DNA from: Pseudolysobacter sp964466115
Lineage (GTDB): Bacteria > Pseudomonadota > Gammaproteobacteria > Xanthomonadales > Rhodanobacteraceae
Assembly (NCBI GenBank): GCA_964466115.1
Contig: CAYXMH010000014.1
Location: 8,593-72,592 of the forward strand
Reading direction: 5' to 3'
Length of the DNA stretch: 64,000 nt
Below, piece after piece: positions 34,529 to 42,078 of this stretch; within the stretch, counting starts at the first letter, position 1, and every line of letters starts with the position of its first letter. The notes under the pieces were generated by a model. The model was not told the origin of the DNA. It was given only the letters and a program-made list of their open reading frames with translations, and searched no databases. The position numbers were made by a program, and so were the translations under genes.

Positions 34529-35680
34529 TCAGCGTTTCTCGATCGCTACATAGGCACGCTCATCGGGACCAATGTAATTGGCGCTCGGACGAATGATTTT
34601 CCCGTCCTGGCGCTGCTCGATCACATGCGCGCTCCAACCGCTGGTGCGCGCGATCACGAATAACGGCGTGAACATCGAGGTCGGCACGCCCATCATGTGA
34701 TAGCTCGAAGCCGAATACCAATCGAGATTCGGGAACATCTTTTTTAAGTCCCACATCACCGTTTCAATGCGTTCCGATACATCGAACAAACGCATATTGC
34801 CGCCGTCCTTGCACAGCTTGCGCGATATCTCTTTGATGATTTGATTACGCGGATCGCTGATCGTGTAAACCGGATGTCCGAACCCGATCACGATTTCCTT
34901 CGCGGCGACGCGCGCGCGGATATCGGTTTCCGCTTCGTCGGCCGAGCGATAGCGCGAAATAATGTCCATCGCCGCTTCGTTCGCACCGCCGTGTTTAGGT
35001 CCGCGCAAAGCGCCGATGGCCCCGGTGATTGCGGAATACATGTCCGAACCGGTGCCTGCAATCACGCGCGCGGTAAACGTGCTGGCATTGAATTCGTGTT
35101 CGGCGTACAAGGTTAACGATTGATCCAGCGCATGGCTGTGCAAAGCGCTGGCTTTTCTGCCATGCAGCAAGTGTAAGAAGTGCGCCGCGATGCTCTCGTC
35201 ATCGGTTTCGCATTCAATGCGCCGGCCGTTGTGCGTCCAATGATACCAATACAAAAGCATCGAACCGAAACTCGCGAGCAAACGATCGGCGATATCGCGC
35301 GCGCCGGGAATGTTGTGGTCGTCCTTTTCCGGCACTACCGTGCCCAAGACCGAACACCCCGTGCGCATCACATCCATGGGATGAGTAGACGCCGGCAACA
35401 ACTCGAGCGCGGCCTTAACGGGACTTGGCAACCCGCGCAAGCGCGCCAGTTTCATGCGATACGATTTAAGCTCAATAACCGTCGGCAACTGCCCATGCAC
35501 CAGCAAATACGCCACTTCTTCAAACGTGGATTTTGATGCTAAATCAAGAATGTCGTACCCACGATAATGCAAATCGTTGCCGCTGCGGCCAACCGAGCAC
35601 AGCGCCGTGTTGCCCGCCGCCACACCCGAAAGAGCGACCGATTTTTTTGGTTTTGGCAGATTTTGAGCCACTTCATTCAT
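34529..35680 (-). CDS. prpC: 2-methylcitrate synthase
   Basis: A 383-residue citrate synthase-family enzyme condensing propionyl-CoA and oxaloacetate. It has LCSVGRSGNDLHYRGYDI, FEEVAYLLVHGQLP, THPMDVMRTG, HSHALDQSLTLYAEHEFNAST (catalytic His region), GALRGPKHGGANEAAMD (His), GFGHPVY (His) and WYSASSYHMMGVPTSMFTP (substrate loop and the late Arg region). AGGGA lies 8 bases before the ATG. It follows prpB by 35 bases, so the two form one transcript. Citrate synthase proper is similar, but the G-N-T-A-L-C-S-V-G start and prpB context point to prpC. Confidence 0.93.
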   Translation of the reverse strand: MNEVAQNLPKPKKSVALSGVAAGNTALCSVGRSGNDLHYRGYDILDLASKSTFEEVAYLLVHGQLPTVIELKSYRMKLARLRGLPSPVKAALELLPASTHPMDVMRTGCSVLGTVVPEKDDHNIPGARDIADRLLASFGSMLLYWYHWTHNGRRIECETDDESIAAHFLHLLHGRKASALHSHALDQSLTLYAEHEFNASTFTARVIAGTGSDMYSAITGAIGALRGPKHGGANEAAMDIISRYRSADEAETDIRARVAAKEIVIGFGHPVYTISDPRNQIIKEISRKLCKDGGNMRLFDVSERIETVMWDLKKMFPNLDWYSASSYHMMGVPTSMFTPLFVIARTSGWSAHVIEQRQDGKIIRPSANYIGPDERAYVAIEKR

Positions 35681-35715
35681 GATGAAATCCCTTAAAGTGT
35701 TCTTTAACTTTTACG

Positions 35716-36609
35716 TCAACGATCCGTTTTATCCAGCGTAAATAACTCATCGAGCTTACGCTCGTAATCGTAATAACCCAGATGTTGGTAAAGCTCGGTG
35801 CGCGTCTGCATCGCGTCCAATACGCTCTTCTGCGTACCTTCGTGGCGAATTGCACTGTACACATTCAAAGCCGCCTTGCTCATCGCGCGGAAAGCCGACA
35901 ACGGATACAACACCAAAGCAACATCGGCACCCGCAAGTTCTTGCACGGTAAACAAAGGAGTGGAGCCAAACTCGGTGATATTCGCCAATATCGGTACTTT
36001 GACCGCCGCGGCAAACTGCTTATACATCGCAAGCTCAGTCATCGCCTCAGGAAAAATCATATCGGCGCCGGCTTCAACGCACAGGCAGGCGCGGTCAATC
36101 GCCGCCTGCAGCCCTTCCACAGCAAGCGCATCGGTGCGCGCCATGATGACGAACTGCTCATCGGTTTTCGCATCCACCGCCGCTTTAACACGATCGACCA
36201 TTTCGCCAGCCGATACAATCGCCTTACCGGGACGGTGTCCGCAGCGTTTCTGCTGCACTTGATCCTCAATATGCACGGCGCCCGCACCGACCTTAATCAT
36301 CGTTTTTATGGTGCGCGCGATATTGAAAGCGCCGCCCCAACCGGTATCGATATCCACCAGTACGGGAAGCTCGCACACATCGGTAATGCGGCGCACATCG
36401 ATCGCCACATCTTCCATGCTGGTGATGCCAAGATCGGGAACACCGCAGGAGCTGGCCGCAACCCCACCGCCGGACACGTACAAAGCTTTATATCCCACCG
36501 AAGCGGCCAATCGCGCGGCATAAGCGTTTATGGCGCCGATGACCTGCAGCGGTTGCTCGGTTTGCACGGCGGCCCTAAAACGGCTGCCCGCGGAAGTGTT
36601 TTGCGTCAT
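35716..36609 (-). CDS. prpB: 2-methylisocitrate lyase
   Basis: A 297-residue isocitrate lyase-family enzyme (E. coli 296) cleaving 2-methylisocitrate to pyruvate and succinate. Motifs: VSGGGVAASSCGVPDLG, LVDIDTGWGGAFNIART (Mg-binding Asp), VHIEDQVQQKRCGHRPGK (catalytic KRCGH), MARTDALAVEG, DMIFPEAMTEL and NITEFGSTPLFT. CGGAG lies 7 bases before the ATG. It is first of the prpB-prpC pair. No prpE, prpR or acnD is seen; PrpD supplies the dehydratase step. Confidence 0.95.
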   Translation of the reverse strand: MTQNTSAGSRFRAAVQTEQPLQVIGAINAYAARLAASVGYKALYVSGGGVAASSCGVPDLGITSMEDVAIDVRRITDVCELPVLVDIDTGWGGAFNIARTIKTMIKVGAGAVHIEDQVQQKRCGHRPGKAIVSAGEMVDRVKAAVDAKTDEQFVIMARTDALAVEGLQAAIDRACLCVEAGADMIFPEAMTELAMYKQFAAAVKVPILANITEFGSTPLFTVQELAGADVALVLYPLSAFRAMSKAALNVYSAIRHEGTQKSVLDAMQTRTELYQHLGYYDYERKLDELFTLDKTDR

Positions 36610-36674
36610 GTAGTCTCCGAAAGTGGATCTGGTTTTAATAACTTATCAAACACGATATCGGTGGGTTGGCGCAC

Positions 36675-36793
36675 CCTACCCCTTGATGGGGAGAGGTGGG
36701 TTTGCAGCGATGTCTTCACGCTGTATTGGCGTTAAGCTCGTCGCAATCACCCCCACCGGTGCTACGCACCGACTCCCCCATCAAGGGGGAGTA
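36675..36793. repeat. CCCCTTGATGGGGAG-type inverted repeat, copy 2
   Basis: CCTACCCCTTGATGGGGAGA, GGTGGG and TTTGCAGCGATG at the left, then ATCACCCCCACC-GGTGC-TACGCACC and CTCCCCCATCAAGGGGGAG at the right. The arms pair over about 100 bases. The same components appear at 24058-24193 in the opposite order, so they are copies of one element. It fills the gap between mdh and prpB. Confidence 0.7.
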
Positions 36794-36801
36794 GATAGTT
36801 T

Positions 36802-37788
36802 TCAGCGCTTCGCAAACAAATGCTCGACCGCTGCGCGCTCTTCGCGCAACTCCTTATCCGTTGCACTCATGCGTTCGCGCGAAAAATCGTTAATTGCTAG
36901 ATTCTGCACAATTTCGTATTTTCCATTCTTGCACGTGACGGGGTAACCGTAGATGACACCCGGGGCAATGCCGTAGCTGCCATCGGAAGGAACCCCCATC
37001 GATACCCAATCGCCGCTGGCCGTACCAAGCGCCCAATCGCGCATATGGTCAATCGCGGCGGAAGCGGCGGAAGCGGCACTGGAAGCGCCACGGGCCTTGA
37101 TAATGGCGGCACCGCGCTGCTGGACCACCGGGATAAACGAATCCTTCAGCCACGCCGCATCAACCAGCGAATTGGCCGCGTGACTCTTCACCGAGGCGTG
37201 ATGAATATCCGGATATTGCGTGGAGCTGTGATTGCCCCAAATGATCATGCGCTTGATATCGGTGGTGTGGGCGCCGGTTTTCTCCGCCAACTGCGACAGT
37301 GCACGGTTGTGGTCCAACCGCACCATCGCGGTAAAGCAACTGGGATCAAGGCTTGGCGCGTTTTGTTGTGCAATCAGCGCATTGGTGTTGGCGGGATTGC
37401 CGACGACCAGCACTTTGACATTGCGTTTGGCGTGGTCGCTCAGCGCTTTGCCCTGCGGCGCAAAAATCGCACCGTTGGCTTCGAGCAGATCTTTGCGCTC
37501 CATACCCGGCCCGCGCGGGCGCGCACCGACCAGCAACGCATAGTCCACATCTTTGAACGCCACATTTACGTCATCGGTGGCGACAACGCCGGCCAAGGTA
37601 GGGAATGCGCAATCGTTCAACTCCATCACAACGCCCGCCAAGGCCGGCAGTGCTGGGGTAATTTCCAATAGATGCAAAATCACGGGTTGATCCTTACCCA
37701 GCATATCGCCGGCGGCAATGCGAAACAGCAAGGCATAACCGATTTGACCGGCGGCGCCGGTGACTGCAACGCGAACGGGGGATTTCAT
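36802..37788 (-). CDS. mdh: malate dehydrogenase (type 2, LDH-like fold)
   Basis: A 328-residue NAD enzyme converting malate to oxaloacetate. It starts VRVAVTGAAGQIGYALLFRIAAG (Rossmann loop), then LLVGARPRGPGMERKDLL, VLVVGNPANTNALIA, MVRLDHNRALSQLAEK, MIIWGNHSSTQYPDI (catalytic His) and ASAASAAIDHMRDW. This is the 'TGAAGQI' class of about 328 residues, not the E. coli class. The start is ATG 37788, with AAGGAG 7 bases upstream. The oxaloacetate it makes is the co-substrate of the nearby prpC. A repeat lies on each side. Confidence 0.95.
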   Translation of the reverse strand: MKSPVRVAVTGAAGQIGYALLFRIAAGDMLGKDQPVILHLLEITPALPALAGVVMELNDCAFPTLAGVVATDDVNVAFKDVDYALLVGARPRGPGMERKDLLEANGAIFAPQGKALSDHAKRNVKVLVVGNPANTNALIAQQNAPSLDPSCFTAMVRLDHNRALSQLAEKTGAHTTDIKRMIIWGNHSSTQYPDIHHASVKSHAANSLVDAAWLKDSFIPVVQQRGAAIIKARGASSAASAASAAIDHMRDWALGTASGDWVSMGVPSDGSYGIAPGVIYGYPVTCKNGKYEIVQNLAINDFSRERMSATDKELREERAAVEHLFAKR

Positions 37789-37810
37789 GTTTCGACTCCT
37801 TAACGCTTTG

Positions 37811-37862
37811 TAGGGTGGGCCTTGGCCCACCATTGGATTGCGGTGGGCCAAGGCCCACCCTA
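37811..37862. repeat. TAGGGTGGGCCTTGGCCCAC inverted repeat, copy 2
   Basis: TAGGGTGGGCCTTGGCCCAC continues CA, then an 8-base centre (TTGGATTG), then the near-perfect reverse complement ending CCCACCCTA. The stem is about 21 bp. It lies between mdh and the aminotransferase gene. The copy at 34438 has a longer centre. Confidence 0.85.
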
Positions 37863-37867
37863 CATTT

Positions 37868-39064
37868 TTAAGTCAGTTCTGCGAAAAATTCCTGCAGACG
37901 ACGCAAGCCTTCGGTCAGCTCGGATTGTTTGCAAGTATAGGAAATGCGCACCGCGCGCGATTCACCGAAGGCGCTGCCCGGCACGCAAGCCACACCCTTC
38001 GCCTCCAATAATTGATTGCAAAAATCCACATCCGTAGCGATTTTGTTGCCTTTGTAACTTTTGCCGAAGGAACAAGAAATGTCCGGGAACGCGTAAAATG
38101 CGCCGGCGGGTTTTGGGCAACGCACGCCGGGAATCGCGGTAAGTGCCGCAATGACTTCATCGCGCCGGGCGCTAAATTCAGCGCATTTTTGGCGCGTGAT
38201 ATCTTGCGGGCCGCTTAATGCCGCCACCGCCGCAGCCGTGACGACTTCCGGCAAATTGGTGATGTGGTTGGAATTTAAGGTGACCTGCGACTGAGCAACC
38301 GCTTCCGGCCCCGCAATCAAACCGCAACGCCAACCGGGCATGCCATAGGTTTTGGAAATGGAATCGATCAAGATCACACGATCGCGCAACTCAGGGCGTT
38401 CTTTGACCAAATGCGCGTACGGTATCCCATCGAAAATCATGCGGTTGTAAATATCATCCGACAGCACCCACATCGAATGCTTGGCCAATACATCGGCTAT
38501 AGCCCGCACTTCATCGCGGGTGTACACCATGCCGGTTGGATTGGACGGATTATTGAACAACAGCAGTTTGGTGCTCGGTTTGATCGCGGCTTCTAATTGT
38601 GCCGGCGTCAGTTTGTAGTTTTGTTCGGCCGGACAAGGCAGCAACGTGATCTTGGCACCGAGAATTTCGGCGATATCAAGATAGCTGGTCCAATACGGTG
38701 TTGGAATCAGTACCTCATCGCCTTCGTTAAGCAGCGCGTACATCAAATTAAACAGGGCGTGCTTAGCGCCAACGGCCGTAGCCAAGTGCTTACGCTCGTA
38801 ACCCTCAAACCCAGCTTCTTCCAGATGTTTTAAAAACGCATCGAGTAAATCATCACGCCCGCGATTGGAACCGTAGGTACCACTGTCGTGCGCCAACGCG
38901 TCGCGTGCGGCCGCATAAACGTGATCCCCCGGTAAAAAATTCGGCACGCCGATCGAAAAACTGATGATATCGCGACCTTCGGCCTTGAGCTTTTTGGCCT
39001 TTTCGGCCACGAGCATAATCGCGCTGGGTTTGGCGCGGCTCATGCGCTTGGCTAACTCGAGCAT
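37868..39064 (-). CDS. pyridoxal-phosphate aspartate/aromatic-type aminotransferase (class I)
   Basis: A 398-residue fold-type I aminotransferase. It has IISFSIGVPNFLPGDHVYAAA, YGSNRGRDDLLDAFL, VGAKHALFNLMYALL, PTPYWTSYLDIA, LFNNPSNPTGMVYTRDEVRAI, WVLSDDIYNRM (PLP Asp and Tyr), the PLP lysine in SISKTYGMPGWRCG, and the substrate Arg in SRAVRISYTC. It resembles the class I-gamma aspartate aminotransferases of many bacteria. The amino donor could also be an aromatic or branched amino acid. The start is ATG 39064 (LELAKRMSRAK), with AAGG about 8 bases upstream; longer in-frame forms lack support. Confidence 0.88.
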   Translation of the reverse strand: MLELAKRMSRAKPSAIMLVAEKAKKLKAEGRDIISFSIGVPNFLPGDHVYAAARDALAHDSGTYGSNRGRDDLLDAFLKHLEEAGFEGYERKHLATAVGAKHALFNLMYALLNEGDEVLIPTPYWTSYLDIAEILGAKITLLPCPAEQNYKLTPAQLEAAIKPSTKLLLFNNPSNPTGMVYTRDEVRAIADVLAKHSMWVLSDDIYNRMIFDGIPYAHLVKERPELRDRVILIDSISKTYGMPGWRCGLIAGPEAVAQSQVTLNSNHITNLPEVVTAAAVAALSGPQDITRQKCAEFSARRDEVIAALTAIPGVRCPKPAGAFYAFPDISCSFGKSYKGNKIATDVDFCNQLLEAKGVACVPGSAFGESRAVRISYTCKQSELTEGLRRLQEFFAELT

Positions 39065-39181
39065 GGGGATGACCTTGAATCGAAAAAAGCGGGAAATATA
39101 AGGATAGCATAGACGATTGCGGCATCCCCATTGCCCTCTGATATGACGCGGCCCGTCATCGGGCCCCACATCACCCGCACA

Positions 39182-39703
39182 CTAGCCGGCCGCGTCCAGC
39201 ATGGCGTTCCAACGCTCCAATCGCGCATGCACTTTCTCAAACAGCGCAGCGTGATCGCCGGTGATCGTGATGGACCCGATCTTCTCGCCAGCGCGCACAT
39301 GATGGACGATCTCGCGATCCTCGCGCTCCAAACACTCCCCAAACACCGTGTGCTTTCCGTCCAACCACGGCGTTGCAACGTGGGTAATAAAGAATTGGCT
39401 GCCGTTGGTGCCGGGCCCTGCATTGGCCATCGACAAAATGCCAGGTTTATCGTGCTTGAGGGTGGGATCAATTTCATCCTCAAAGCGATACCCTGGGCCA
39501 CCCGTACCGGAGCCGTGCGGACATCCGGCCTGAATCATGAAATCCGGAATAACGCGATGGAAGGTCAAGCCATCGTAAAACTTGCGCTGCGCCAAATTGA
39601 TGAAATTGGCCACCGTCAACGGCGCCGCGTCGGGGTGCAAACGCAGATTGATCGTACCGCGCGCGGTTGCAATATGCGCTGTGAGCTCGTTTTTTAGGCT
39701 CAT
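39182..39703 (-). CDS. cyclophilin-type peptidyl-prolyl cis-trans isomerase
   Basis: A 173-residue cytoplasmic protein without signal peptide. It has the cyclophilin core: TVANFINLAQRKFYDGLTFHR, VIPDFMIQAG, GTGGPGYRFEDE, LSMANAGPGTNGSQFFIT and LDGKHTVFGE. The catalytic Arg is in FHRVIPDF. The C-terminal extension (ALFEKVHARLERWNAMLDAAG) is helical and unusual in small PpiB proteins. CGGAG lies 7 bases before the ATG. It is upstream of the aminotransferase on the same strand with about 117 bases between. Confidence 0.92.
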   Translation of the reverse strand: MSLKNELTAHIATARGTINLRLHPDAAPLTVANFINLAQRKFYDGLTFHRVIPDFMIQAGCPHGSGTGGPGYRFEDEIDPTLKHDKPGILSMANAGPGTNGSQFFITHVATPWLDGKHTVFGECLEREDREIVHHVRAGEKIGSITITGDHAALFEKVHARLERWNAMLDAAG

Positions 39704-39954
39704 GCCAGTTCTCCGAGTGTTAGATAGGGGGATTGGAAGGGTTAGCTAGGGATTTAAGGACATCCATCATAGCGGAGCGGGCCACTTCAAGGACACCCGT
39801 CGTCACGAATTGACCCGTGTCACCCCCCTGTTTGCTGCAAAGCGGCAAATTGCTGAAAAACCCGCTATAATCAAGCCTTCGCGCCCGCCAATTTGGCGTA
39901 TTTCCGAATCATTAATTCATTGGCTCCGTTTGGTGGTGCCGTAGGTAACCGTGC

Positions 39955-41778
39955 ATGTCAGCTCTATTGAAACTTCGTAATATCGCCATTGTTGCCCATG
40001 TTGATCATGGCAAAACGACCTTGGTTGACCAAATGCTTAAGCAGTCGGGCACTTTGTCCGAGCGTGCCGTGATGCCCGATCGGGTCATGGATTCCAACGA
40101 TCTGGAAAAAGAGCGCGGTATCACGATTTTATCAAAAAACACCGCCATTCAATGGCACGACTACCGCATCAATATCGTCGATACGCCAGGCCATGCCGAC
40201 TTTGGTGGCGAGGTCGAGCGCGTGCTGTCGATGGTCGATTCCGTATTGTTATTGGTCGATGCACTCGATGGCCCGATGCCGCAAACCCGCTTTGTCACGC
40301 AAAAAGCGTTTCAAATGGGTTTCAAACCGATTGTTGTCGTTAACAAGATTGACCGGCCCGGTGCACGGCCCGACTACGTATTGAATGCAACCTTCGATCT
40401 GTTCGACCGTTTAGGCGCAACCGAAGAACAGCTCGACTTCCCAGTGATCTACGCATCCGCGCTGCACGGATATGCGGGCCTAAACCCCGATATTCGCGAA
40501 GGCAATATGGATCCGCTGTTCCAAACCATACTCGACCGTGTCTCTCCACCGGCCGTGGATATGGATGGCCCGTTCCAGATGCGCGTGTCGAATCTCGATT
40601 ACAACAACTACGTCGGCATCATCGGCGTCGGGCGCATCCAACGCGGCACCGCCAAACCAGGCTCGACGGTGGCCGTCATCAACCGCGAAGGCAAAAAACG
40701 CAACGGCAAGATTTTGCAGGTGCTCGGGTTTATGGGATTGGAGCGGCGTGAAGTCGACAGCGCGCAAGCCGGCGATATTATTGCGATCTCCGGCATCGAA
40801 GGTTTAAGCCTATCCGATACGATCTGCGCGCCCGATACCCCAGAGGCATTGCCAGCACTGACCGTCGACGAACCAACGATTTCGATGACGTTCCAGGTCA
40901 ACAACTCACCCTTTGCCGGCAAAGATGGAAAGTTTCTTACGTCACGCCAAGTGCGCGACCGCTTACAACGCGAATTGATGCACAACGTTGCCCTGCGCGT
41001 AGAAGACACCGCCGATCCGGATAAATTTAAAGTATCCGGCCGCGGCGAATTGCATTTATCCATTTTGATCGAAACAATGCGCCGTGAAGGCTATGAATTG
41101 GCGGTATCGCGCCCGGAGGTCATCCTGCGCGAAATCGACGGCCAAATCATGGAGCCGATTGAGCAACTGGTTGTCGATCTGGAAGAGGCCTATCAAGGCG
41201 GCGTCATGCAACGCCTGGGCGAGCGCAAAGCGCAGCTTAAAAACATGGAGCCCGATGGCCGCGGCCGCGTGCGTTTGGAATACATGATCCCAGCGCGCGG
41301 GTTGATCGGCTTTCAAACCGAATTCCGCACCATTACCGCCGGCACCGGCTTGATGTTTCATGTGTTCGAGCAGTACGGTCCACGCGCAGAAGGCACCATC
41401 GCGAAACGCCCAAACGGCGTGATGATCTCCAACGGCACCGGCACTGCACCGCCTTACGCTTTATATGCGCTGCAAGAGCGCGGCCGCCTGCTGATCGCCC
41501 CCGGCGATGAAATCTATGAAGGCCAATTGGTCGGCATCCACGCCAAGGACAACGACCTGACCGTTAATGCACTGCGCGCTAAACAGCTAACCAACTTCCG
41601 CGCCGCCGGCAAAGACGAAAACGTGCTGCTCACGCCACCGATCAAAATGTCGCTGGAGCAGGCATTGGAGTTTATCGAAGACGATGAGCTGGTCGAAGTT
41701 ACCCCGCACGCCATTCGTTTGCGCAAGAAACAGTTGACCGAAAACGATCGCAAGAAAGCATCGCGGCAAGCAGCCTAA
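39955..41778 (+). CDS. typA: ribosome-binding translational GTPase TypA/BipA
   Basis: A 607-residue GTPase, the same length as E. coli BipA. The G domain carries AHVDHGKTTLVDQML, the switch RGITILSKNTA, VDTPGHADFGGEVERVLSMVD and NKIDRPGARPDYV. Domains II and III and the family C-terminal domain follow (RGRVRLEYMIPARGLIGFQTEF, GVMISNGTGTAPPYAL, LVGIHAKDNDLTVN). It acts in ribosome assembly and stress adaptation. The gene stands alone with a 250-base upstream spacer and a clean terminator downstream. Confidence 0.96.
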   Translation: MSALLKLRNIAIVAHVDHGKTTLVDQMLKQSGTLSERAVMPDRVMDSNDLEKERGITILSKNTAIQWHDYRINIVDTPGHADFGGEVERVLSMVDSVLLLVDALDGPMPQTRFVTQKAFQMGFKPIVVVNKIDRPGARPDYVLNATFDLFDRLGATEEQLDFPVIYASALHGYAGLNPDIREGNMDPLFQTILDRVSPPAVDMDGPFQMRVSNLDYNNYVGIIGVGRIQRGTAKPGSTVAVINREGKKRNGKILQVLGFMGLERREVDSAQAGDIIAISGIEGLSLSDTICAPDTPEALPALTVDEPTISMTFQVNNSPFAGKDGKFLTSRQVRDRLQRELMHNVALRVEDTADPDKFKVSGRGELHLSILIETMRREGYELAVSRPEVILREIDGQIMEPIEQLVVDLEEAYQGGVMQRLGERKAQLKNMEPDGRGRVRLEYMIPARGLIGFQTEFRTITAGTGLMFHVFEQYGPRAEGTIAKRPNGVMISNGTGTAPPYALYALQERGRLLIAPGDEIYEGQLVGIHAKDNDLTVNALRAKQLTNFRAAGKDENVLLTPPIKMSLEQALEFIEDDELVEVTPHAIRLRKKQLTENDRKKASRQAA

Positions 41779-41795
41779 AGCCTCCGTTACAAACG

Positions 41796-41828
41796 ATGGA
41801 GCGGGTCTTTACTCGCTCCATTTTTTTT
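41796..41828 (+). terminator. rho-independent terminator of typA
   Basis: ATGGAGCG-GGTCTTTA-CTCGCTCCAT, an 8-bp stem (one bulged base) followed by eight or more T, 17 bases after the typA stop. Confidence 0.88.
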
Positions 41829-41956
41829 CCTCTACACACATATCGCTTGCGGGATTTCCAAGCGTTTGTGTGTCGCGTCAAATACCCCCTTGAGAACTGA
41901 CGACTTTTAATCCGCAGTTGCGCAGCGGACAGGCAGCGCTTGCACGCCTTAAGTCG

Positions 41957-41999
41957 AATTTTCAGTTGACAATTATTTACATTCGTTTGGCTGAAAATT
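41957..41999 (+). promoter_or_regulatory. 9-bp inverted repeat around a TTGACA box upstream of the subtilase
   Basis: AATTTTCAG at 41957-41965 and its exact reverse complement CTGAAAATT at 41991-41999 bracket TTGACA (41966-41971). There is no good -10 box at 16-18 bases, so if this is a promoter it may be regulated. The repeat is 80-120 bases before the subtilase start, in a 250-base spacer that otherwise shows only an AT-rich tract. Confidence 0.4.
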
Positions 42000-42078
42000 G
42001 CCCACTTTTCTTACATACGCCCTATAGAATCGTCCGACAATAAACCTTAACCGTCTTGAAAGTTGCGTTAATTAATTT

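Noticed and set aside
35782..36735. Open frame of about 317 codons on the plus strand
   Set aside because: It lies fully antisense to prpB, whose protein matches its family over its whole length.
37045..37671. Open frame of about 208 codons on the plus strand
   Set aside because: Antisense shadow of mdh; Gly/Arg-rich composition reflects third-position bias.
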